Shown: positions 20,298 through 32,238 of the stretch, piece after piece
How positions within the stretch are numbered: the first letter of the stretch is position 1
How the letters are laid out: each line of letters begins with the position of its first letter
DNA from: Isoetes taiwanensis
Lineage: Eukaryota > Streptophyta > Lycopodiopsida > Isoetales > Isoetaceae
Direction of reading: 5' to 3'
Assembly (NCBI GenBank): GCA_021234155.1
Contig: JAJEKV010000144.1
Coordinates: 124,001-188,000 of the forward strand
DNA length: 64,000 nt
Position numbers and translations under genes: made by a program
The notes under the pieces: model-generated
The model's database searches: none
The model's input: the letters and a program-made list of their open reading frames with translations, nothing else
Told to the model about the DNA's origin: nothing

Positions 20298-20531
20298 AAT
20301 GACCTTTTGGTCGACATTCCTGGCATGTCAACCAGGCTCCGCGCTGCCGCGCGTCGCCTGGTTTCCATGCCAGGAATGTCGACCAAAAGGTCATTCCTGT
20401 ATACAAAAGACCCTTTGCAGATTTCTCTAAAGCAATTACTCGCGGAGCCTGGTTGACATGCCAGGAATGTCGACCAAAAGGTCATTCCTGTATACAAAAG
20501 ACCCTTTGCAGATTTCTCTAAAGCAATTACT
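20298..20531. repeat. Nested foldback plus 91-bp tandem duplication
   Basis: 20298-20327 is a perfect 30-bp inverted repeat of 20366-20395. 20298-20343 is a perfect 46-bp inverted repeat of 20441-20486. The right arms belong to a tandem duplication (20369-20440 and 20460-20531, period 91) containing ATGTCGACCAAAAGGTCATT. The unit lies upstream of the recombinase gene. It is probably the end of a DNA transposon, family unknown. Confidence 0.8.
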
Positions 20532-20989
20532 TGGTGCTGCCACCGCTGCCACTTTGCCTGTGCAACTGTGCAACGTAATCTTGGCTGACCCTACTAACAC
20601 ACAAAAATTTTCCGCATTTGCCTATATCCAAATGACAAGTGTTCCAATCTTCGCCAGAGAACTCGCAAGGAATGTTTTTTGCCAGTATGCAAGTGTTTTG
20701 GGTCAAAATCCTCTCAAGTTTACCTTAGAACAATTCATATCTATATGACCAACAGTCTGTGTCTGTGCCCCTCCTCTCTTCAATCCTTCTTACTTACTTA
20801 CTTGGCCAGAAGAGAGATCTCCTTAGCCGAATCAAGATTTTTCTTTTTCCAAGCATTTCTCCATCGCCCATGCATGCCATAGCTTCCCTCCGAAACTTTC
20901 CCCTGCCCGGCCAAAGAGAATCGTGGAATGCGGGATGTTAATTCTGTGCATTTTATGATTTTTCCTGGCCGTAGGATTCGAAATTAGAG
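20532..20989. other. No gene recognised
   Basis: Unremarkable sequence between the foldback and the duplicated segment. No supported frame. Confidence 0.5.
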
Positions 20990-23770
20990 AATCAGACGGC
21001 TCAAAATCATTTTAACGGACGTGGCATAGCTAGAATCGCAAGAAAGTGGGCAGCTCGGGTTAGGCAACCCTGCATTTAAAACAAACTAGCGGAAATGGAG
21101 GGTTGGGGTAAAGGTTGGGGCGGGGATGGAGTTGGATGATCATATCTCTACAAATACTGGCTTACAGCCTCCAAGCAGTAAGATGGTAAAATAGTGCCAG
21201 CAAATGTCAACACATGAGCAACCTTCCAATTCCCATAGTAAACATGTACCTTGCTCCGAAACCAACAAAGATCTTATGGCAACCAATACCTATTAATTAG
21301 CATGATCAAAAGATTCGACAAAAAACTGCCACTAGACAACAAAACAGGTAAACTAGCATCCATGCTAGCTCTTGTACCACGCACCTGCGCCAATAATTTC
21401 ATTCAAACCTCATGCCGTCAAACTCATCTGAAACTAACTATAGCAGCACTGGAAATATTACATCATGGAAGGAAAGGAACTGCAGAGCATAACCACTTGA
21501 CCATAATATATAAAACATTCTTTATCTTTCCCTTTGTGTAAAGCCTGCATTCGTACTTGGTCGGCAGATCATTCTCTATGTGTGCATTTATCTGGTATGC
21601 CTCATAGACATTTTCTTGCTTAATGAAAGTAGTATGTATTGCATTTCAAGTTACAATCGGCGATGAGAGTTAAAATATGGAACGTATTGCCAAGGTCAAA
21701 AGAGCAACAAAAGACAATCAACCCCTTTACTTCAAGAACACAATACATATAAGCATAAGCCATCTTCATGTCCTCTTTCCTATTATTGTTACACCGCAAA
21801 GATGTTTTTGAATAATGGCAGTGGTGGATTTATGAAGAATAAGACCGGATATTAAAAAGCGCACACACCAATGCAGGATTAAAATGTCTAGATTTCTGGA
21901 GAGAAAGAAAACTTGTTTGGAGCAGAATAGTTAAAGAGGCTTGAACTCATGATTCAGCGTTAGCCAACAATATATGGTTGTTATGGAAAGAAGTGGGAAG
22001 GATTGAATAAGAAAATCAAAACAAGCCAAGAGGAAGAGTCACAGCTCTGGACCAGGGAAACAATATTCATGCTGACAAATTAGCTATAGATGCATCACAA
22101 ACCTTTGGTATTCCAGTTTGTAAAATATGTGAGGAGAATCTTAATGTCAAAATGAAAACATGTCAGCTTATATCTGCAAAGGGATTTCAATAAGTATAAT
22201 GCACCTATATATGCAAATGGATGTATCTGCATAAATGTGCAGTAGGCATGTAGGATTTGAACAGTGAATAGCATCAGAATACAAGAAATAAGATAAATTG
22301 TTTCTATAGCTCTAAAGGCTCCCGCAGCTTAGAAGATTATAATCTTAATGCCTATCTCTAGTGTTATGTTGATCATAACTGACAATATCTTTTGCACAAA
22401 AGAGCATGTCAAGACTTGTAATCCTTCTTGAAGGCTGTATATGTTGATCTAAGAAGGAACAATAGAAAAGAAATGTTCATGAATCAAATGTAAAGTCAGG
22501 AGCAGCTTCTAATAACTTGTAAAGGACCTACAAACTTTGATCTGAAAGCTCCATTATAACTTTGTATCTTTTGCTTTTATAAGGATTCAGAGATGATTTA
22601 TTCCCTCTAAGGTCATCCACCGGGAGAATTGCCTAAGTATTAGAAAGTAGCCACAAATAAAGTTCTATTCGAGCAGTATTGCTCCCTTGGAAAACCTAAC
22701 CAGGTGAAGATAGCAAAATTAGGATGCTTATGATACCTTTGTTGGATCTGTCTAGGAAATAACAATTGAATATATTTCTATACGTCCACCATACAACTGC
22801 CAGCATACAAATGTTTCTGCATGAGCATCATAACTAAGCCTTGATGGAAACAGAATATCGATAACATAATGCTTCATTTATCATGTGCAAGCTACATAAT
22901 AAGATAGGATAGGAGTTTTTTATCTTGCAATTATCTGGCTCCTTGATGCATATTGATTCTTCCCTGATTCTTCTCTGCAGCATCCTGCAAAGCCTTAATA
23001 GTTGCTTCCTTTGAAAGAATAGACCCATTAAAGTTGAGAAAACTCTGACTTAAATTTACAGGCAGCCTTCAAAAAGAATTGTTCAGAACCTAGGCAGTTT
23101 TTAAGGCATGCAATTTGTGTTGTGGGAGTCTATCAGTTTCTAAGGCACACAACACAGGAAAAATGATTGACAAATACTCAATATGTGCTCTCTAAAAACT
23201 GCAATCGCTTTATCGACACTGTTTGTCCTCACCATAAATCAAGTAGATAGTTATAACTAAAAGCTGAGTGTTTAAGACCTCTTCTGTTCAGAGCCCAGAA
23301 GAACAAATCCAATGCAGTGCCTGGATCTCGGATTCTTTGCAATACATAAGCTATGAGGGAAGAAGTAACTCTAAAACATTCAATTTTGAAGTGCAAGCAA
23401 CCAAAGGGACGGACCGCTTTTGATGATTCCTTGTATGTTGGGACTGGTTGGGAAGCTATGAAGCAGAAACAGGCTCCTCTGGCGCAATTGTTCTTGTTAC
23501 TTTTGTCACTTCGTTTGAACAATGAATTAGACGGTTGAATGGAATGGAAAAAGATGGGGAGCATTGTGGTAGGGATGCTCGAGAAATGAGAGGCCATCAA
23601 CTGCAGTAGAATCGGTCGGAAGCTAGCTCCATCTCCCTTATTGTGGGGCTTATGGTTTGCCTGATGTGGGCTCGAAGAAGAGGATGACATGGCATTCTCG
23701 TGGCATACATGTGGCATAGCTAGAATTGCAGCAAAGTGTGCACCTCGGGTTAGGCAACCCTCCTAAAAAA
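20990..23770. repeat. Segmental duplication, copy A
   Basis: From about 21075 (AAAACAAACTAGCGGAAATG) to 23646 this matches 36655-39117 almost throughout with small indels, for example TATTGCCAAGGTCAAAAGAG, GGTCATCCAC.GGGAGAA and CACAACACAGGAAAAATGAT. It is mostly non-coding, with a dead PPR gene at its right end. Copy A continues uninterrupted past 23646 (ATTGTGGGGCTTATGG) where copy B is cut by a CACTA end. Confidence 0.85.
23229..23717 (-). pseudogene. PPR protein N-terminus, truncated (copy A)
   Basis: 162 codons from ATG 23717. The C-terminal part, SSLIAYVLQRIRDPGTALDL, FFWALNRRGLKHSAFSYN and YLLDL, is the start of a P-class pentatricopeptide repeat protein (organelle RNA-binding family). 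The frame stops right after LLDLW. One base out of frame the sequence continues plausibly (RTNSVDKAIAVFRE), so a single-base frameshift near 23230 killed it. The rest of a PPR array is absent. Confidence 0.65.
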
Positions 23771-24676
23771 TAAAAATAACAAGCCTGCTAAAAAGGTTAG
23801 TGAACATGAAAAATATAAGGTGTGTAGATTTGAATATCGAGCAAGAAGATCCAACATAGAGGAAATTTGGGCAAACAGATTGGTTTGATTTAGGATCGAG
23901 AGGTCGTGATTTTAGTTTGATTTCAGATTTATACAAGTGTTAGCAGGTGGGACGATGCTAATAGAGTAGAAGAGTTGAGGATGCATGCAAGGACCTACAA
24001 ATGATTTGTTGAAGCAATCTGAATTTTAATGCAGGTGGGATCCTCTTTGCATATTGCCAAATCTATATGCTGTATGATGAAGAAGCATTAGTTGGTCTTC
24101 TGAATGTTCAAAAAGACAATCTGGATCTGAAACATTTTCCGCAATGCAAGAACATCATAATCAGAGTAAACATGATATTTGTTTCTGTGGTTCGCATGTG
24201 GTACGAATTCCGACGCAGGGAAACAAGTTCTTCTAGGAAATTTACATTTATTCAACAGTGTCTATAACACAAGCCCAAGCTCTTTGGAATGGACGTGGAT
24301 ATAATACACAAAAGTGATATGAAAAGCAGGTCTCTACGACCGAAAACTTTAATTGGGTCAGTTGCCTGATTAGATGAGATTAGATGACTCTATATATGTT
24401 CTACTGTGTGTGAAGAATTAACAGACAGTAGTCCATCCAAATATGATATTATCCTTGTCTATGAGTCAAATGTTGTATGGAAGTTTTAAACCATGAACAT
24501 AGCATCACATCGAAGACTTGATAAGCGAAACCAACCTAGCTATGGATGTGTTGCTTGACGGCCACTATTTGGGTTTAGATCTTGATGATTAAATTTGTAT
24601 TCTAGTTTGCTATGCAGTAAACGATATCTTCTGTCAAAAATCGTTATTGCCTCTGGAGCATATTTATGTGGCGACT
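23771..24676. other. No gene recognised
   Basis: AT-rich sequence without supported frames or clear repeats. Confidence 0.5.
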
Positions 24677-26072
24677 TGTTGAAGATATGATCTAAATCCA
24701 ATCCAATCATGGATCACTGACGTGGATGCCAGCAGGGCAATCCTAAGGAAAAGCCACGGCAAATAGATATGACGTTTTGGTTTTGTAACTCTCGTCTATT
24801 ATATATGCAAGCCATGGCTGGGGTTTTTCCAGCCAGCCAGGCCAACTCATCTTCTTCATTTCTGTAATTTATCATGGTATCAGAGCCAGAGATGGCTTAG
24901 AAGATATGAAGGATTCGTGGCTGCTGTAGAACAGCCCTGGGACCTCGTATGGAGGAGAATAAGGCATGGAAGATGAAGATGAACATGAAGACGAAGAATC
25001 TCCATATTAGAAGTAATGTTTTTATCACTCCTTTCATTATTTATAGAGACCGAGATGTTTGCCTGCATGCTGGGATTGTCGATGGTGGAATTTACATTGT
25101 ATTTTTAGAATATGGTGGGTAATTTGCTTATGATTTCACTATTTCTTCATTTGTTTTCCTTGAGTAGCTTAGTTTCAAGAATAAAGCTCGAAAGCCCAGA
25201 AGATGCTTGTGCTTAGGAAGACGTCCAGAAACAAGATGCAGTTCAGAAGAAAGAATTGCAGAGCAAGGGGGAGCGAATAAGAAGATTCCTAAGACGATTG
25301 ATCGGATCTCAAATCAAGGGATATTCTAGAATGGGACTCGCATGAAACCAACAAACCGCCCGACTTAGACTTGCTTCTCATTCATCTCAGCAGATTTTCT
25401 ACAATGGTGGATAGTGGGTAGCCGCACACATGCGAACTACCCCCAAAAAATAAAGGGAAAATCCAATTATATCATTTGGACCCCAACAAAATACAATGCT
25501 AATAGAGATTGGGCTAGTGTACCTGCCGAAAGCTTATCACCGGGATTAAAAAACCCCGCCCTTTCGGGTTTTCGAGGAAAAACCCTAGTGATAAGCCTTC
25601 GGCAAGGGGCTTGGACAAACGCAAGGCATAAAAATCGCTCCCAAAACCCACGAATGGAAAAGCCGAAACAGATGCCGCTCGCTAACCTGTACCTGCACAT
25701 CACCAACAAAACAACAAGACAAAACAAACCTCCTAGAGTGGAGGGGCTGATTACGCGCGTGCCACGCGATAAAAATACAAAAACAAAGAAGGGGGGGAGG
25801 GTGGGTTCAAAGAGAATAAGGTACTGCTGAGAGAGAAGAGGAAGCGCCGATGAGATGTTGATGCAGAATCGCGCCTAAAATAGCGAACTCCCAACCAGAA
25901 TGGGCATGCGCCGCCCGCATGCATACAAAACATGCATGCTCGTCCCATTCTAGAATGGCGATCCGATGGCTCGGATCGATGGGAGTGTTGAGGATATGCT
26001 CTGAATCCAACCATGGATCAGTAACATGGATGCCGCAGGGCAATCCTATGGAAAAGCCACGGCAAATAGATA
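24677..26072 (+). mobile_element. TRIM-like small LTR element
   Basis: The 5' LTR (24677-24874, 198 bp, TGTTGAAG...TTATCA) is followed by a perfect primer site TGGTATCAGAGCC (24875-24887). A second, truncated LTR copy begins at 25986 (TGTTGAGGATATGCTCTGAA) after a short purine tract and matches the first LTR to about 26072 (AAGCCACGGCAAATAGATAT). The ~1.1-kb interior encodes no retroviral-type protein, so it is non-autonomous. It contains hairpin copy C. Confidence 0.7.
25523..25605 (-). repeat. Dispersed hairpin motif, copy C (inverted)
   Basis: Core on the minus strand: AGGGTTTTTCCTCGAAAACC continuing to GGGGTTTTTTAATCCC. The arms TGCCGAAAGCTTATCAC (25524-25540) and GTGATAAGCCTTCGGCA (25588-25604) pair at 16 of 17 positions but differ in sequence from the arms of copies A and B. 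Confidence 0.75.
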
Positions 26073-27244
26073 TAATAAACATGTGCCCACCGTGTTAATG
26101 CAAGTGCTTGTGTATTTACCAGCTTTTAATGTAAATGTGTGCAACTTCCTAGTACACACACATGTTGATGTTGTAAGAGTAAATGGGTGCTCGGGGTTGC
26201 CGCGCATAAATAGTTGTGTGTTAACTCGAATCACGGATGGACTTGAGTTATTCAAATCAATCTTAGAGTGTTCAAACTGGTTGGAATTGCTTGTGAATAT
26301 TGGGACTGTGAGGTTGCCGAAATGGCAATTGGCAAGGCACGGTTCCTGAGATGTTGCTAAGGTGCAGGGTAATCAAGGTTGCTAAGATGATACTAAGATG
26401 TGGGAGGTCTCAAGCAAAGGTTCGGAATAAGATTTTGATGCAATATTGTATATGCAATCGTATGAATAAGCTTATTGCTAAAAGGAGCTTAATCTGGTCA
26501 GTTTTTTTAAGCGGTCTTTGTGTTTAATGGTTGAAAGAGTGGATTTGTTTACATTGTGTAGAAGCTTGGTTATGTAAACTAGTTTCACCATTGGTGTGAC
26601 ATTGGGATAGATTCTGGGAAGAAGTAGAAAATGGCGGGTTGGACACGACATTCTAGGCCCGATTGCCATGCCAATTCTTATGGATTTTTCTGTCTGCCTC
26701 CAATTATGGAGCAGGCATGAGGGGCCTTGTTACGAACCAAAGGCTAGCCAGTAAACAAAAGATCAATCATCTAGTAAACCAACACCAAAACTTAAAGATC
26801 TCAATCCAGGCCTTCAGTCCAAAGCTCACACCCAATTGGGCTCGCAAAAGCAAGAATCACTAAGATAAGCCATGCACAATTTAGGTCAAGAAACGAAAAG
26901 GAAATTTCAAAGGTCAACCTTTAGAGAATCCTCTCTAAGAAATAAAGATAGAGGTTCATGGAAGCTGGTAAGAGGCAGTTGAAGAAGCAGAAGAAGATGG
27001 AGGAGTATCTGAATCCAATAAATGCAACTCTCCCCCTTATATAGGGATCAAGGAGCATTTTTAGGGTCTCAATCTTTTCCAAGGTTCTATATATATCTCA
27101 ATGGTTCAAGTTCTCATGCAACTATCTTATTCTTGCTTTCCGAGCCACTCCCTCGAGCACCGCCACATCAATTCCTCCCCCTTTTGAGATTGATCGTCAT
27201 TGATTAAGGAATTATATAGCAAATTAACATAGCCAAATGATTAC
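26073..27244. other. Sparse region with an LTR-like end at ~27172
   Basis: The stretch ending at 27172 (GAGCCACTCCCTCGAGCACCGCCACATCA) followed by ATTCCTCCCCCTTTTG resembles the outer end and PPT of the minus-strand LTR at 15440-15466, so a related LTR probably ends here. Its other boundary was not found. Nothing coding is supported. Confidence 0.4.
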
Positions 27245-27432
27245 ACAGTCCTTTACGCTAAAAATTTCCAAGTCCAACCCCTTAGGCTAAAAACTTTCAA
27301 GACCAACCCTTTAGGCTAAAATTTTTCAAGTCTAGCTCTTTAGACTAAAAATTTCCATAACCAAGTCCATCTAGAAATATTCAAGTCCAGCCCTTAAAAG
27401 CTAAAGTTATCAAGACCAACTATTATGCTGCA
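27245..27432 (+). repeat. Imperfect ~29-bp tandem repeat, about five units
   Basis: Units of the type AAGACCAACCCTTTAGGCTA followed by AAAATTTTTC repeat with drift. Confidence 0.8.
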
Positions 27433-28029
27433 GTCATAATAGTTGTCTCAAAATGTTCATTGAGACATGCTTAAGATTACAAAGGTTCAGAGTCAAAATA
27501 AATGCACCACAATTCCTTATCAAAGTTTTTGGCAAGCATGAAAAAAAAAATTGGCAAAAGAACACCTGAATCCCTAAGGCAAATTATTACACAAAATTTT
27601 TGTAGAACCAAAATCAAAGTAGTGAACCTGAGGTATCTAAAGCTACGCCTCTGACTTGAACTTTATCCATAAATTATCTATGAAGCTTACACTTTAGTGG
27701 CTCCATTTACATCGTAATTTTATCGTCACGTCATTTGTCACAAGATTAGCCATATTACTTACTCAAATCACTCGTTATCATAATTAAATCACAATCTCAA
27801 CTTACTTCATGTCAAAACTTCGTTCTTCTATAGATTTCTTTCAAAAAAAAATGTCAAAATCTAAATTGCTTCTACGTAAATAAGACTCTTAATATAACCC
27901 CCCTCCCCTCCCCCCAACATTTTTTAAAGCCAGACTTATCAAAGCTTTCGAGTTGTAATATTTATATCTGTATCCATACCCAAAGAAATCTTAGACGAAG
28001 TTCTAAGGTTCGAAGCAGTTTTTTGCAAA

Positions 28030-28169
28030 CTAGTCCGGGACCACAGTCGTAGTGTCAAGTAGTATCAAGGTTTTTATATTCCTGGCAGTACAACATAAGA
28101 TCAAATAAGCCTTTCTTGATGTCTTTCTTGTTGGAAATCCGCATCCACCATTCATGTAATATCTAAGAT
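28030..28169. repeat. Left flank of duplicated locus B
   Basis: Matches 12290-12450. It ends with target duplication AAGAT (28165-28169), where the copia element entered; the locus resumes at 36599. Confidence 0.75.
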
Positions 28170-28405
28170 TGTTAGAATCAGAGCTTGGGATTCGAACCCA
28201 AGTATGCCAAGACTCTGTGTCCTTCACAATCTCCTCCACCAAATCCGTCTCCTCAACAAAACTTTTTTCTGTATATCTTTACAATTTCGATCTTTCCTTT
28301 TTATAGCTTATTTCCACCGACATGCATATTAAATGACATGTGTTTCCAATAAGATAAATAAACCATTAAATATGCATCCTAGATCATGGCATGATAAATC
28401 CAACA
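28170..28405 (-). repeat. 3' LTR of copia element
   Basis: 236 bp, near-identical to 36363-36598. On the minus strand it carries near its end a tRNA T-arm-like hairpin, CTTGGGTTCGAATCCCAAG, that includes a Pol III B-box consensus. Confidence 0.95.
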
Positions 28406-28410
28406 CTTCC

Positions 28411-28911
28411 CCTTCATGCCATATCCCTCAATCTTTCATTTTCACCAGATATTCCAAGAATTTCTTTGAACAAGTTAAGCTTGCGTTCTGTCATTGCCTT
28501 GGTAAACAAGTCTGCTGCTTGATATGAGGTCTCCACATATTGCATAGCTAGCTCATTTTTCGCAATAAGATCTCTTATGAAATGAATATGTAATTCTATA
28601 TGTTTGGTTCTTTCATGATGCACAGGATTTTTTGCTATAGCAATACAACTTAGACTATCTGTTAACAGCACAGTCGGATTTGGCTGAGATATACCTACTT
28701 CAGTTAATAGTCTTCTTACCCATGCAATTTCTTTAGCTGCTAAAGACGCTGCCGAGTATTTAGCTTCTGCAGAGGACATCGCAATAGATGATTGTTTTTT
28801 ACTTCTCCATGATATCAAACCTCCTGCAAGTACCAAGGCATAGCCAGATGTTGATCTTCTAGCATCTAGATCTCCTGCCCAGTCTGCATCTGAATACGCA
28901 AATAAGACCAA
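28411..28911 (-). pseudogene. copia RNase H and C-terminus
   Basis: Removes RNA from the RNA-DNA hybrid during reverse transcription. Motifs: YSDADWAGDLDARRSTSGY with the first catalytic Asp, ISWRSKKQSSIAMSSAEAKY with the catalytic Glu, then TDSLSCIAIAKNP, and HIELHIHFIRD near the end. The stop lies just before the PPT. The frame is broken from the RT part upstream. Confidence 0.85.
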
Positions 28912-28983
28912 ATTATCAGAATTAAAAGTGATTCCATGATCTTTAGTGCCCTTTAAGTATCTTAAGATCCTTTTGGCTGCAAT

Positions 28984-29445
28984 TCAATGTCTTGTGCCTG
29001 GATTGTTGTTATATCTGCTTAATAGATTTACTGCAAAAGCAATATCTGGACGTGTACTATTAGCAACATATAGCAGACATCCTATGAGTTCCCTGTATGG
29101 AATGTTTTCCATTTCCTTCTTTTCATGTTCAGATGATGGACATAAAGCTGCTGAAATTTTATAACCTGCTACAAGTGGAGTACTCACTGTGTTTGCATTT
29201 TCTAATCCAAATCTTTTTATCATATTTTCAATGTTTCTTGTCTGACTAAGTCTGAGTATTTTATTTTCCTTATCTCTATTCATCTCAATACCTAGAAACT
29301 GTTTCAATTCTCCAAGATCTGTCATTTTAAATCTTTTCTTCAAAATATCTTTGCATCTATCTAGATGTTTCATGCAATTTGAAACCATCACACAATCATC
29401 TACATACAGAGCAATAATACAAAATTTATCTCCCTCTTTGAACAT
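28984..29445 (-). pseudogene. copia reverse transcriptase, C-terminal half
   Basis: Contains LYVDDCVMVSN (catalytic YVDD), KRFKMTDLGELKQFLGIE, and GCLLYVANSTRPDIAFAVN. It overlaps the preceding RT piece in another frame, so a frameshift lies near 29420-29445. Another break follows at 28984. Confidence 0.85.
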
Positions 29446-30140
29446 GTAAAGATTTCCATCATTTTAAGTTTTTCAAATTCTTGTTCTATCAGATACTTAT
29501 CCATGCATTTATACCATTCTCTAGGCGCTTGTCTTAAACCGTACACCGCTCGTTTTAATTTCCAAACCATGCCAGTACTTGTTTGAAAGCCTAGAGCTTG
29601 TTTCATATATATCTCTTCTTGTAAGCTGGCATTCAGAAATGCAGTTTTCACATCCATATGGTGTACATCAAGTTTGAGAGCATTTGCTACTGCTAATACA
29701 AGTCTTACACTTGTTAATTTGACAATAGGGGAGTATGTTTCTTCATAATCAATTCCCTTTTTTTGAGAAAAACCTTGAGCAACCAACCTAGCTTTATATC
29801 TTTTTGATCCATCAGCATTTGTTTTTATTCTATAAATCCATTTATTTCCAACCAGATTCTTAGTTCTAGGATGTTCTACTAACTCGTACGTACCAGTTTC
29901 CTTGAAAGAGTCCATCTCTTCTTGCATTGCCCTCACCCATTCAGAGGCCTTTTCTGAATTGATTGCTTCATCAAAAGATGTGGGAACATCAGGTTCAAAC
30001 ACAGCCATTAACGAGGGATATCTAACTGGAGGTTTCCCAATTCTTCTGGTTTTCCCTGTGCCATATCTGCCATAAATTTCAGGATTATAGTCTATACCTG
30101 TACCTTTAAGCTTTTCCACCTCAGTCTTCCTTACCATCAT
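29400..30140 (-). pseudogene. copia reverse transcriptase, N-terminal half
   Basis: Contains WVRAMQEEMDSFKETGTYEL, GNKWIYRIKTNADGS, ARLVAQGFSQKKGIDYEETY, SPIVKLTSVR, HHMDVKTAFLNASLQEEIYM (catalytic Asp) and KRAVYGLRQAPREWY, the standard copia RT order. A frameshift separates it from integrase upstream and from the YVDD half downstream. Confidence 0.85.
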
Positions 30141-30852
30141 ATGAGCGATTTAGTTTAGTACCTGACCATATCTCCTCTGGAATACCTCCATCCAAACTGC
30201 TTGATGGCAATCTGTTCTGTATAAAAAATGCTGTTTTGACTGCTTCTTCCCAAAGATAATTTGGTAAACCTGCAAATTTTATCATAGATCTTACAGCATC
30301 TAAAACTGTTCTATTTTTTCTTTCTGCAACACCGTTTTGTTGCGGAATATATCTACATGTGAGTTGTCTTTTTATTCCACGCTCAAGACAAAAATATTTA
30401 AACTTTCTTGAAAGATATTCACCACCTCTATCTGATCTAATGCATTTAACTTTATGTCCTGTTTCCCTTTCGATTTCATTTACGTACATCTTTAATGCAT
30501 CAAGGGCTTTGTCTTTAGTTGACAATAAATAGCATTTTCCCCTTCTACTAAAATCATCAATAAAAGATATATAATACCTTTTACCCGTTCTTCCTTGCAC
30601 ATTCAATGGACCACAAAGATCTGTATGTACGAGATCAAGAGGATCCATGGCTTTTTTCTTTGATCTGCTAAAAGGCAATCTGGTTAGTTTCCCTAATATA
30701 CAACCTGGGCAGATGAATTTCCCAACAGTGTCATCTTCCCCATGAATATAGCCATTTTTAATCATGTATCTGATATTGTTCATATGCGTATGAGCAAGCC
30801 TATTATGCCATGTTGAGGATGTAGTGACTTCCAACACATTCACACTTTCCAA
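30121..30852 (-). pseudogene. copia integrase
   Basis: Inserts element DNA in the genome. A GAG-pre-integrase zinc region (WHNRLAHTHMNN... with CPGCILGKLTRLPF) is followed by the catalytic core: HTDLCGPL, FIDDFSRR, RSDRGGEYLSRKF, and NGVAERKNRTV with the catalytic Glu. The C-terminal part is shifted out of frame near 30130. Confidence 0.85.
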
Positions 30853-31250
30853 GATATTTTTGGAAACTGAAACAGATTGCCAACTCGCTTTGCAAGAAAC
30901 TTCAATTCACCATCAAGCAAAACCGTACAGCCTTTTTTGTCAAACCTTAATTCATATCCCAAATCAACTAATTGACAGACGGAAATCAAATTTTTGTGCA
31001 AACCCGGAACACACAAAACATTACCAACATCAACGCTATTCCCATGGAGATCAAATAACTGCAACATTCCTTTGCCAGTTACTTCCTGCAAGTCTCCATT
31101 TCCCAACTGCACATGGCTCATGTATTTACTGGGACAAACATTAGTTAAAAACTTAGTGGAGTTAACTACTGATCGTTCAGCACCGCTGTCAATTATGAAT
31201 TCATCAACCTTATGATTAAAAAAGCATTCATTAATCTCATAAGTTGACAA
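30840..31250 (-). pseudogene. copia protease
   Basis: Aspartic protease that would cut the element polyprotein. Active-site motif DEFIIDSGAERSVV; then LGNGDLQEVTGKGMLQLFDL and VGNVLCVPGLHKNLISV, the usual flap and C-terminal segments before the GAG-pre-integrase region. Frame 30840-31250, separated from the knuckle and integrase by frameshifts. Confidence 0.8.
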
Positions 31251-31295
31251 AATAGATGATTTTACCGCTTGATTATCTTCTTGCTTCTCAAAATT

Positions 31296-31502
31296 CTATT
31301 CTGCATCCATTTCTTGAGCTATATCAATGCCCCTTGATGATTGACGTCCACATTGTTCAAATTTTTTAGAACTAGAGCATCTAACGAAGGTATGTCCCAA
31401 TCCTCTGCAATTATAACAGAATATCTCTTTCAATTTTGAACAATTAATTTTCTTATGTCCAGCTTCATGACAATAATAACATACTCCATAATTAGATGCC
31501 AT
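31296..31502 (-). pseudogene. copia gag zinc-knuckle part only
   Basis: From ATG 31502. Two CCHC knuckles: CYYCHEAGHKKINC and CYNCRGLGHTFVRC, nucleic-acid binding in Gag. The large N-terminal Gag domain expected upstream is missing; the sequence beyond 31502 is unrelated, so the element lost or replaced most of gag. Confidence 0.75.
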
Positions 31503-31594
31503 ACTACTTCAAGATTTCAACTCCAATAAATCCAGTAAACAAAATCAACTTCAAAGTTTCTTCGCCTCACTCTAAAATTTTCAAATACAGAATA

Positions 31595-31712
31595 CCTGAA
31601 AGCCTTGAGTGTGAGTTAAATCTTCAACAAGATCTGATACCACTGATGAACCTCCTGAAAGCCTTGAGTGTGAGTTAAATCTTCAACAAGATCTGATACC
31701 ACTCATGAACCT
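31595..31712 (-). repeat. 59-bp tandem duplication with PBS-like core
   Basis: Two near-perfect copies (31595-31653, 31654-31712). Read on the minus strand each contains TGGTATCAGATCTTG, very like a retrotransposon primer site, although the real PBS of this element is at ~36349-36362. This suggests a second element's 5' junction or a template switch inside the leader. Confidence 0.75.
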
Positions 31713-32238
31713 CCTATCTTGCAACACCAACAACTCAACCAGCGATTCGCTGTAACATACCCTGACCGGCTAGACAAGCCAGTGCACTAAGCATAAATAC
31801 AGTCCGCAACAACCTGTACTGCAATCCGGAACCCTGCAACAGCTTTATATGCTAGCTCCAACACTCTGGAACAGATTGTAATCCAATCTGAAGAACCGGT
31901 ACAACTCTTTCTGAGCAAAAATTGGCTCATGACACACAGATCCAGGTCTTGGCAATGATGAATATTCAACTAACAGAATACAATCTTGTGTAAAAAACAA
32001 TGCAGCAAATCAGACAAGATTACCAGATATGATATGCTTCAAGTCTGATATCTCCTCACAGATTAAAATCGAATTGGCTGTCTCTTGACTCCCCGTCTGT
32101 GTATCGATTTAATTCTGCAGCATCATAATAGTCCCTGCAACAGGAATCCACTGACCCAATTCAATGCCCAGCAACAGGAATCAATACTTCAGCATTTTTC
32201 GGCATCATCCAAGCCTTTTCCGTAATTCAAAGGGTTTA
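31713..32238. other. Leader sequence, no frame
   Basis: Inside the copia element, upstream of gag. Nothing is recognised apart from scattered CAACAGGAATC words. Confidence 0.5.

Noticed and set aside
19828-20430. Frames of 100-190 codons upstream of the recombinase, both strands
   Set aside because: They run through the foldback and tandem duplication and have no family resemblance. They might hide an extra 5' exon, but nothing supports one.
25811-26082. Small proteins from minus-strand frames around 25751-26082
   Set aside because: They lie in the TRIM interior and LTR, have low-complexity composition and no conserved features.
28180-28205. tRNA gene
   Set aside because: A T-arm and B box are present in the LTR, but no acceptor stem, D arm or anticodon arm can be folded around it.
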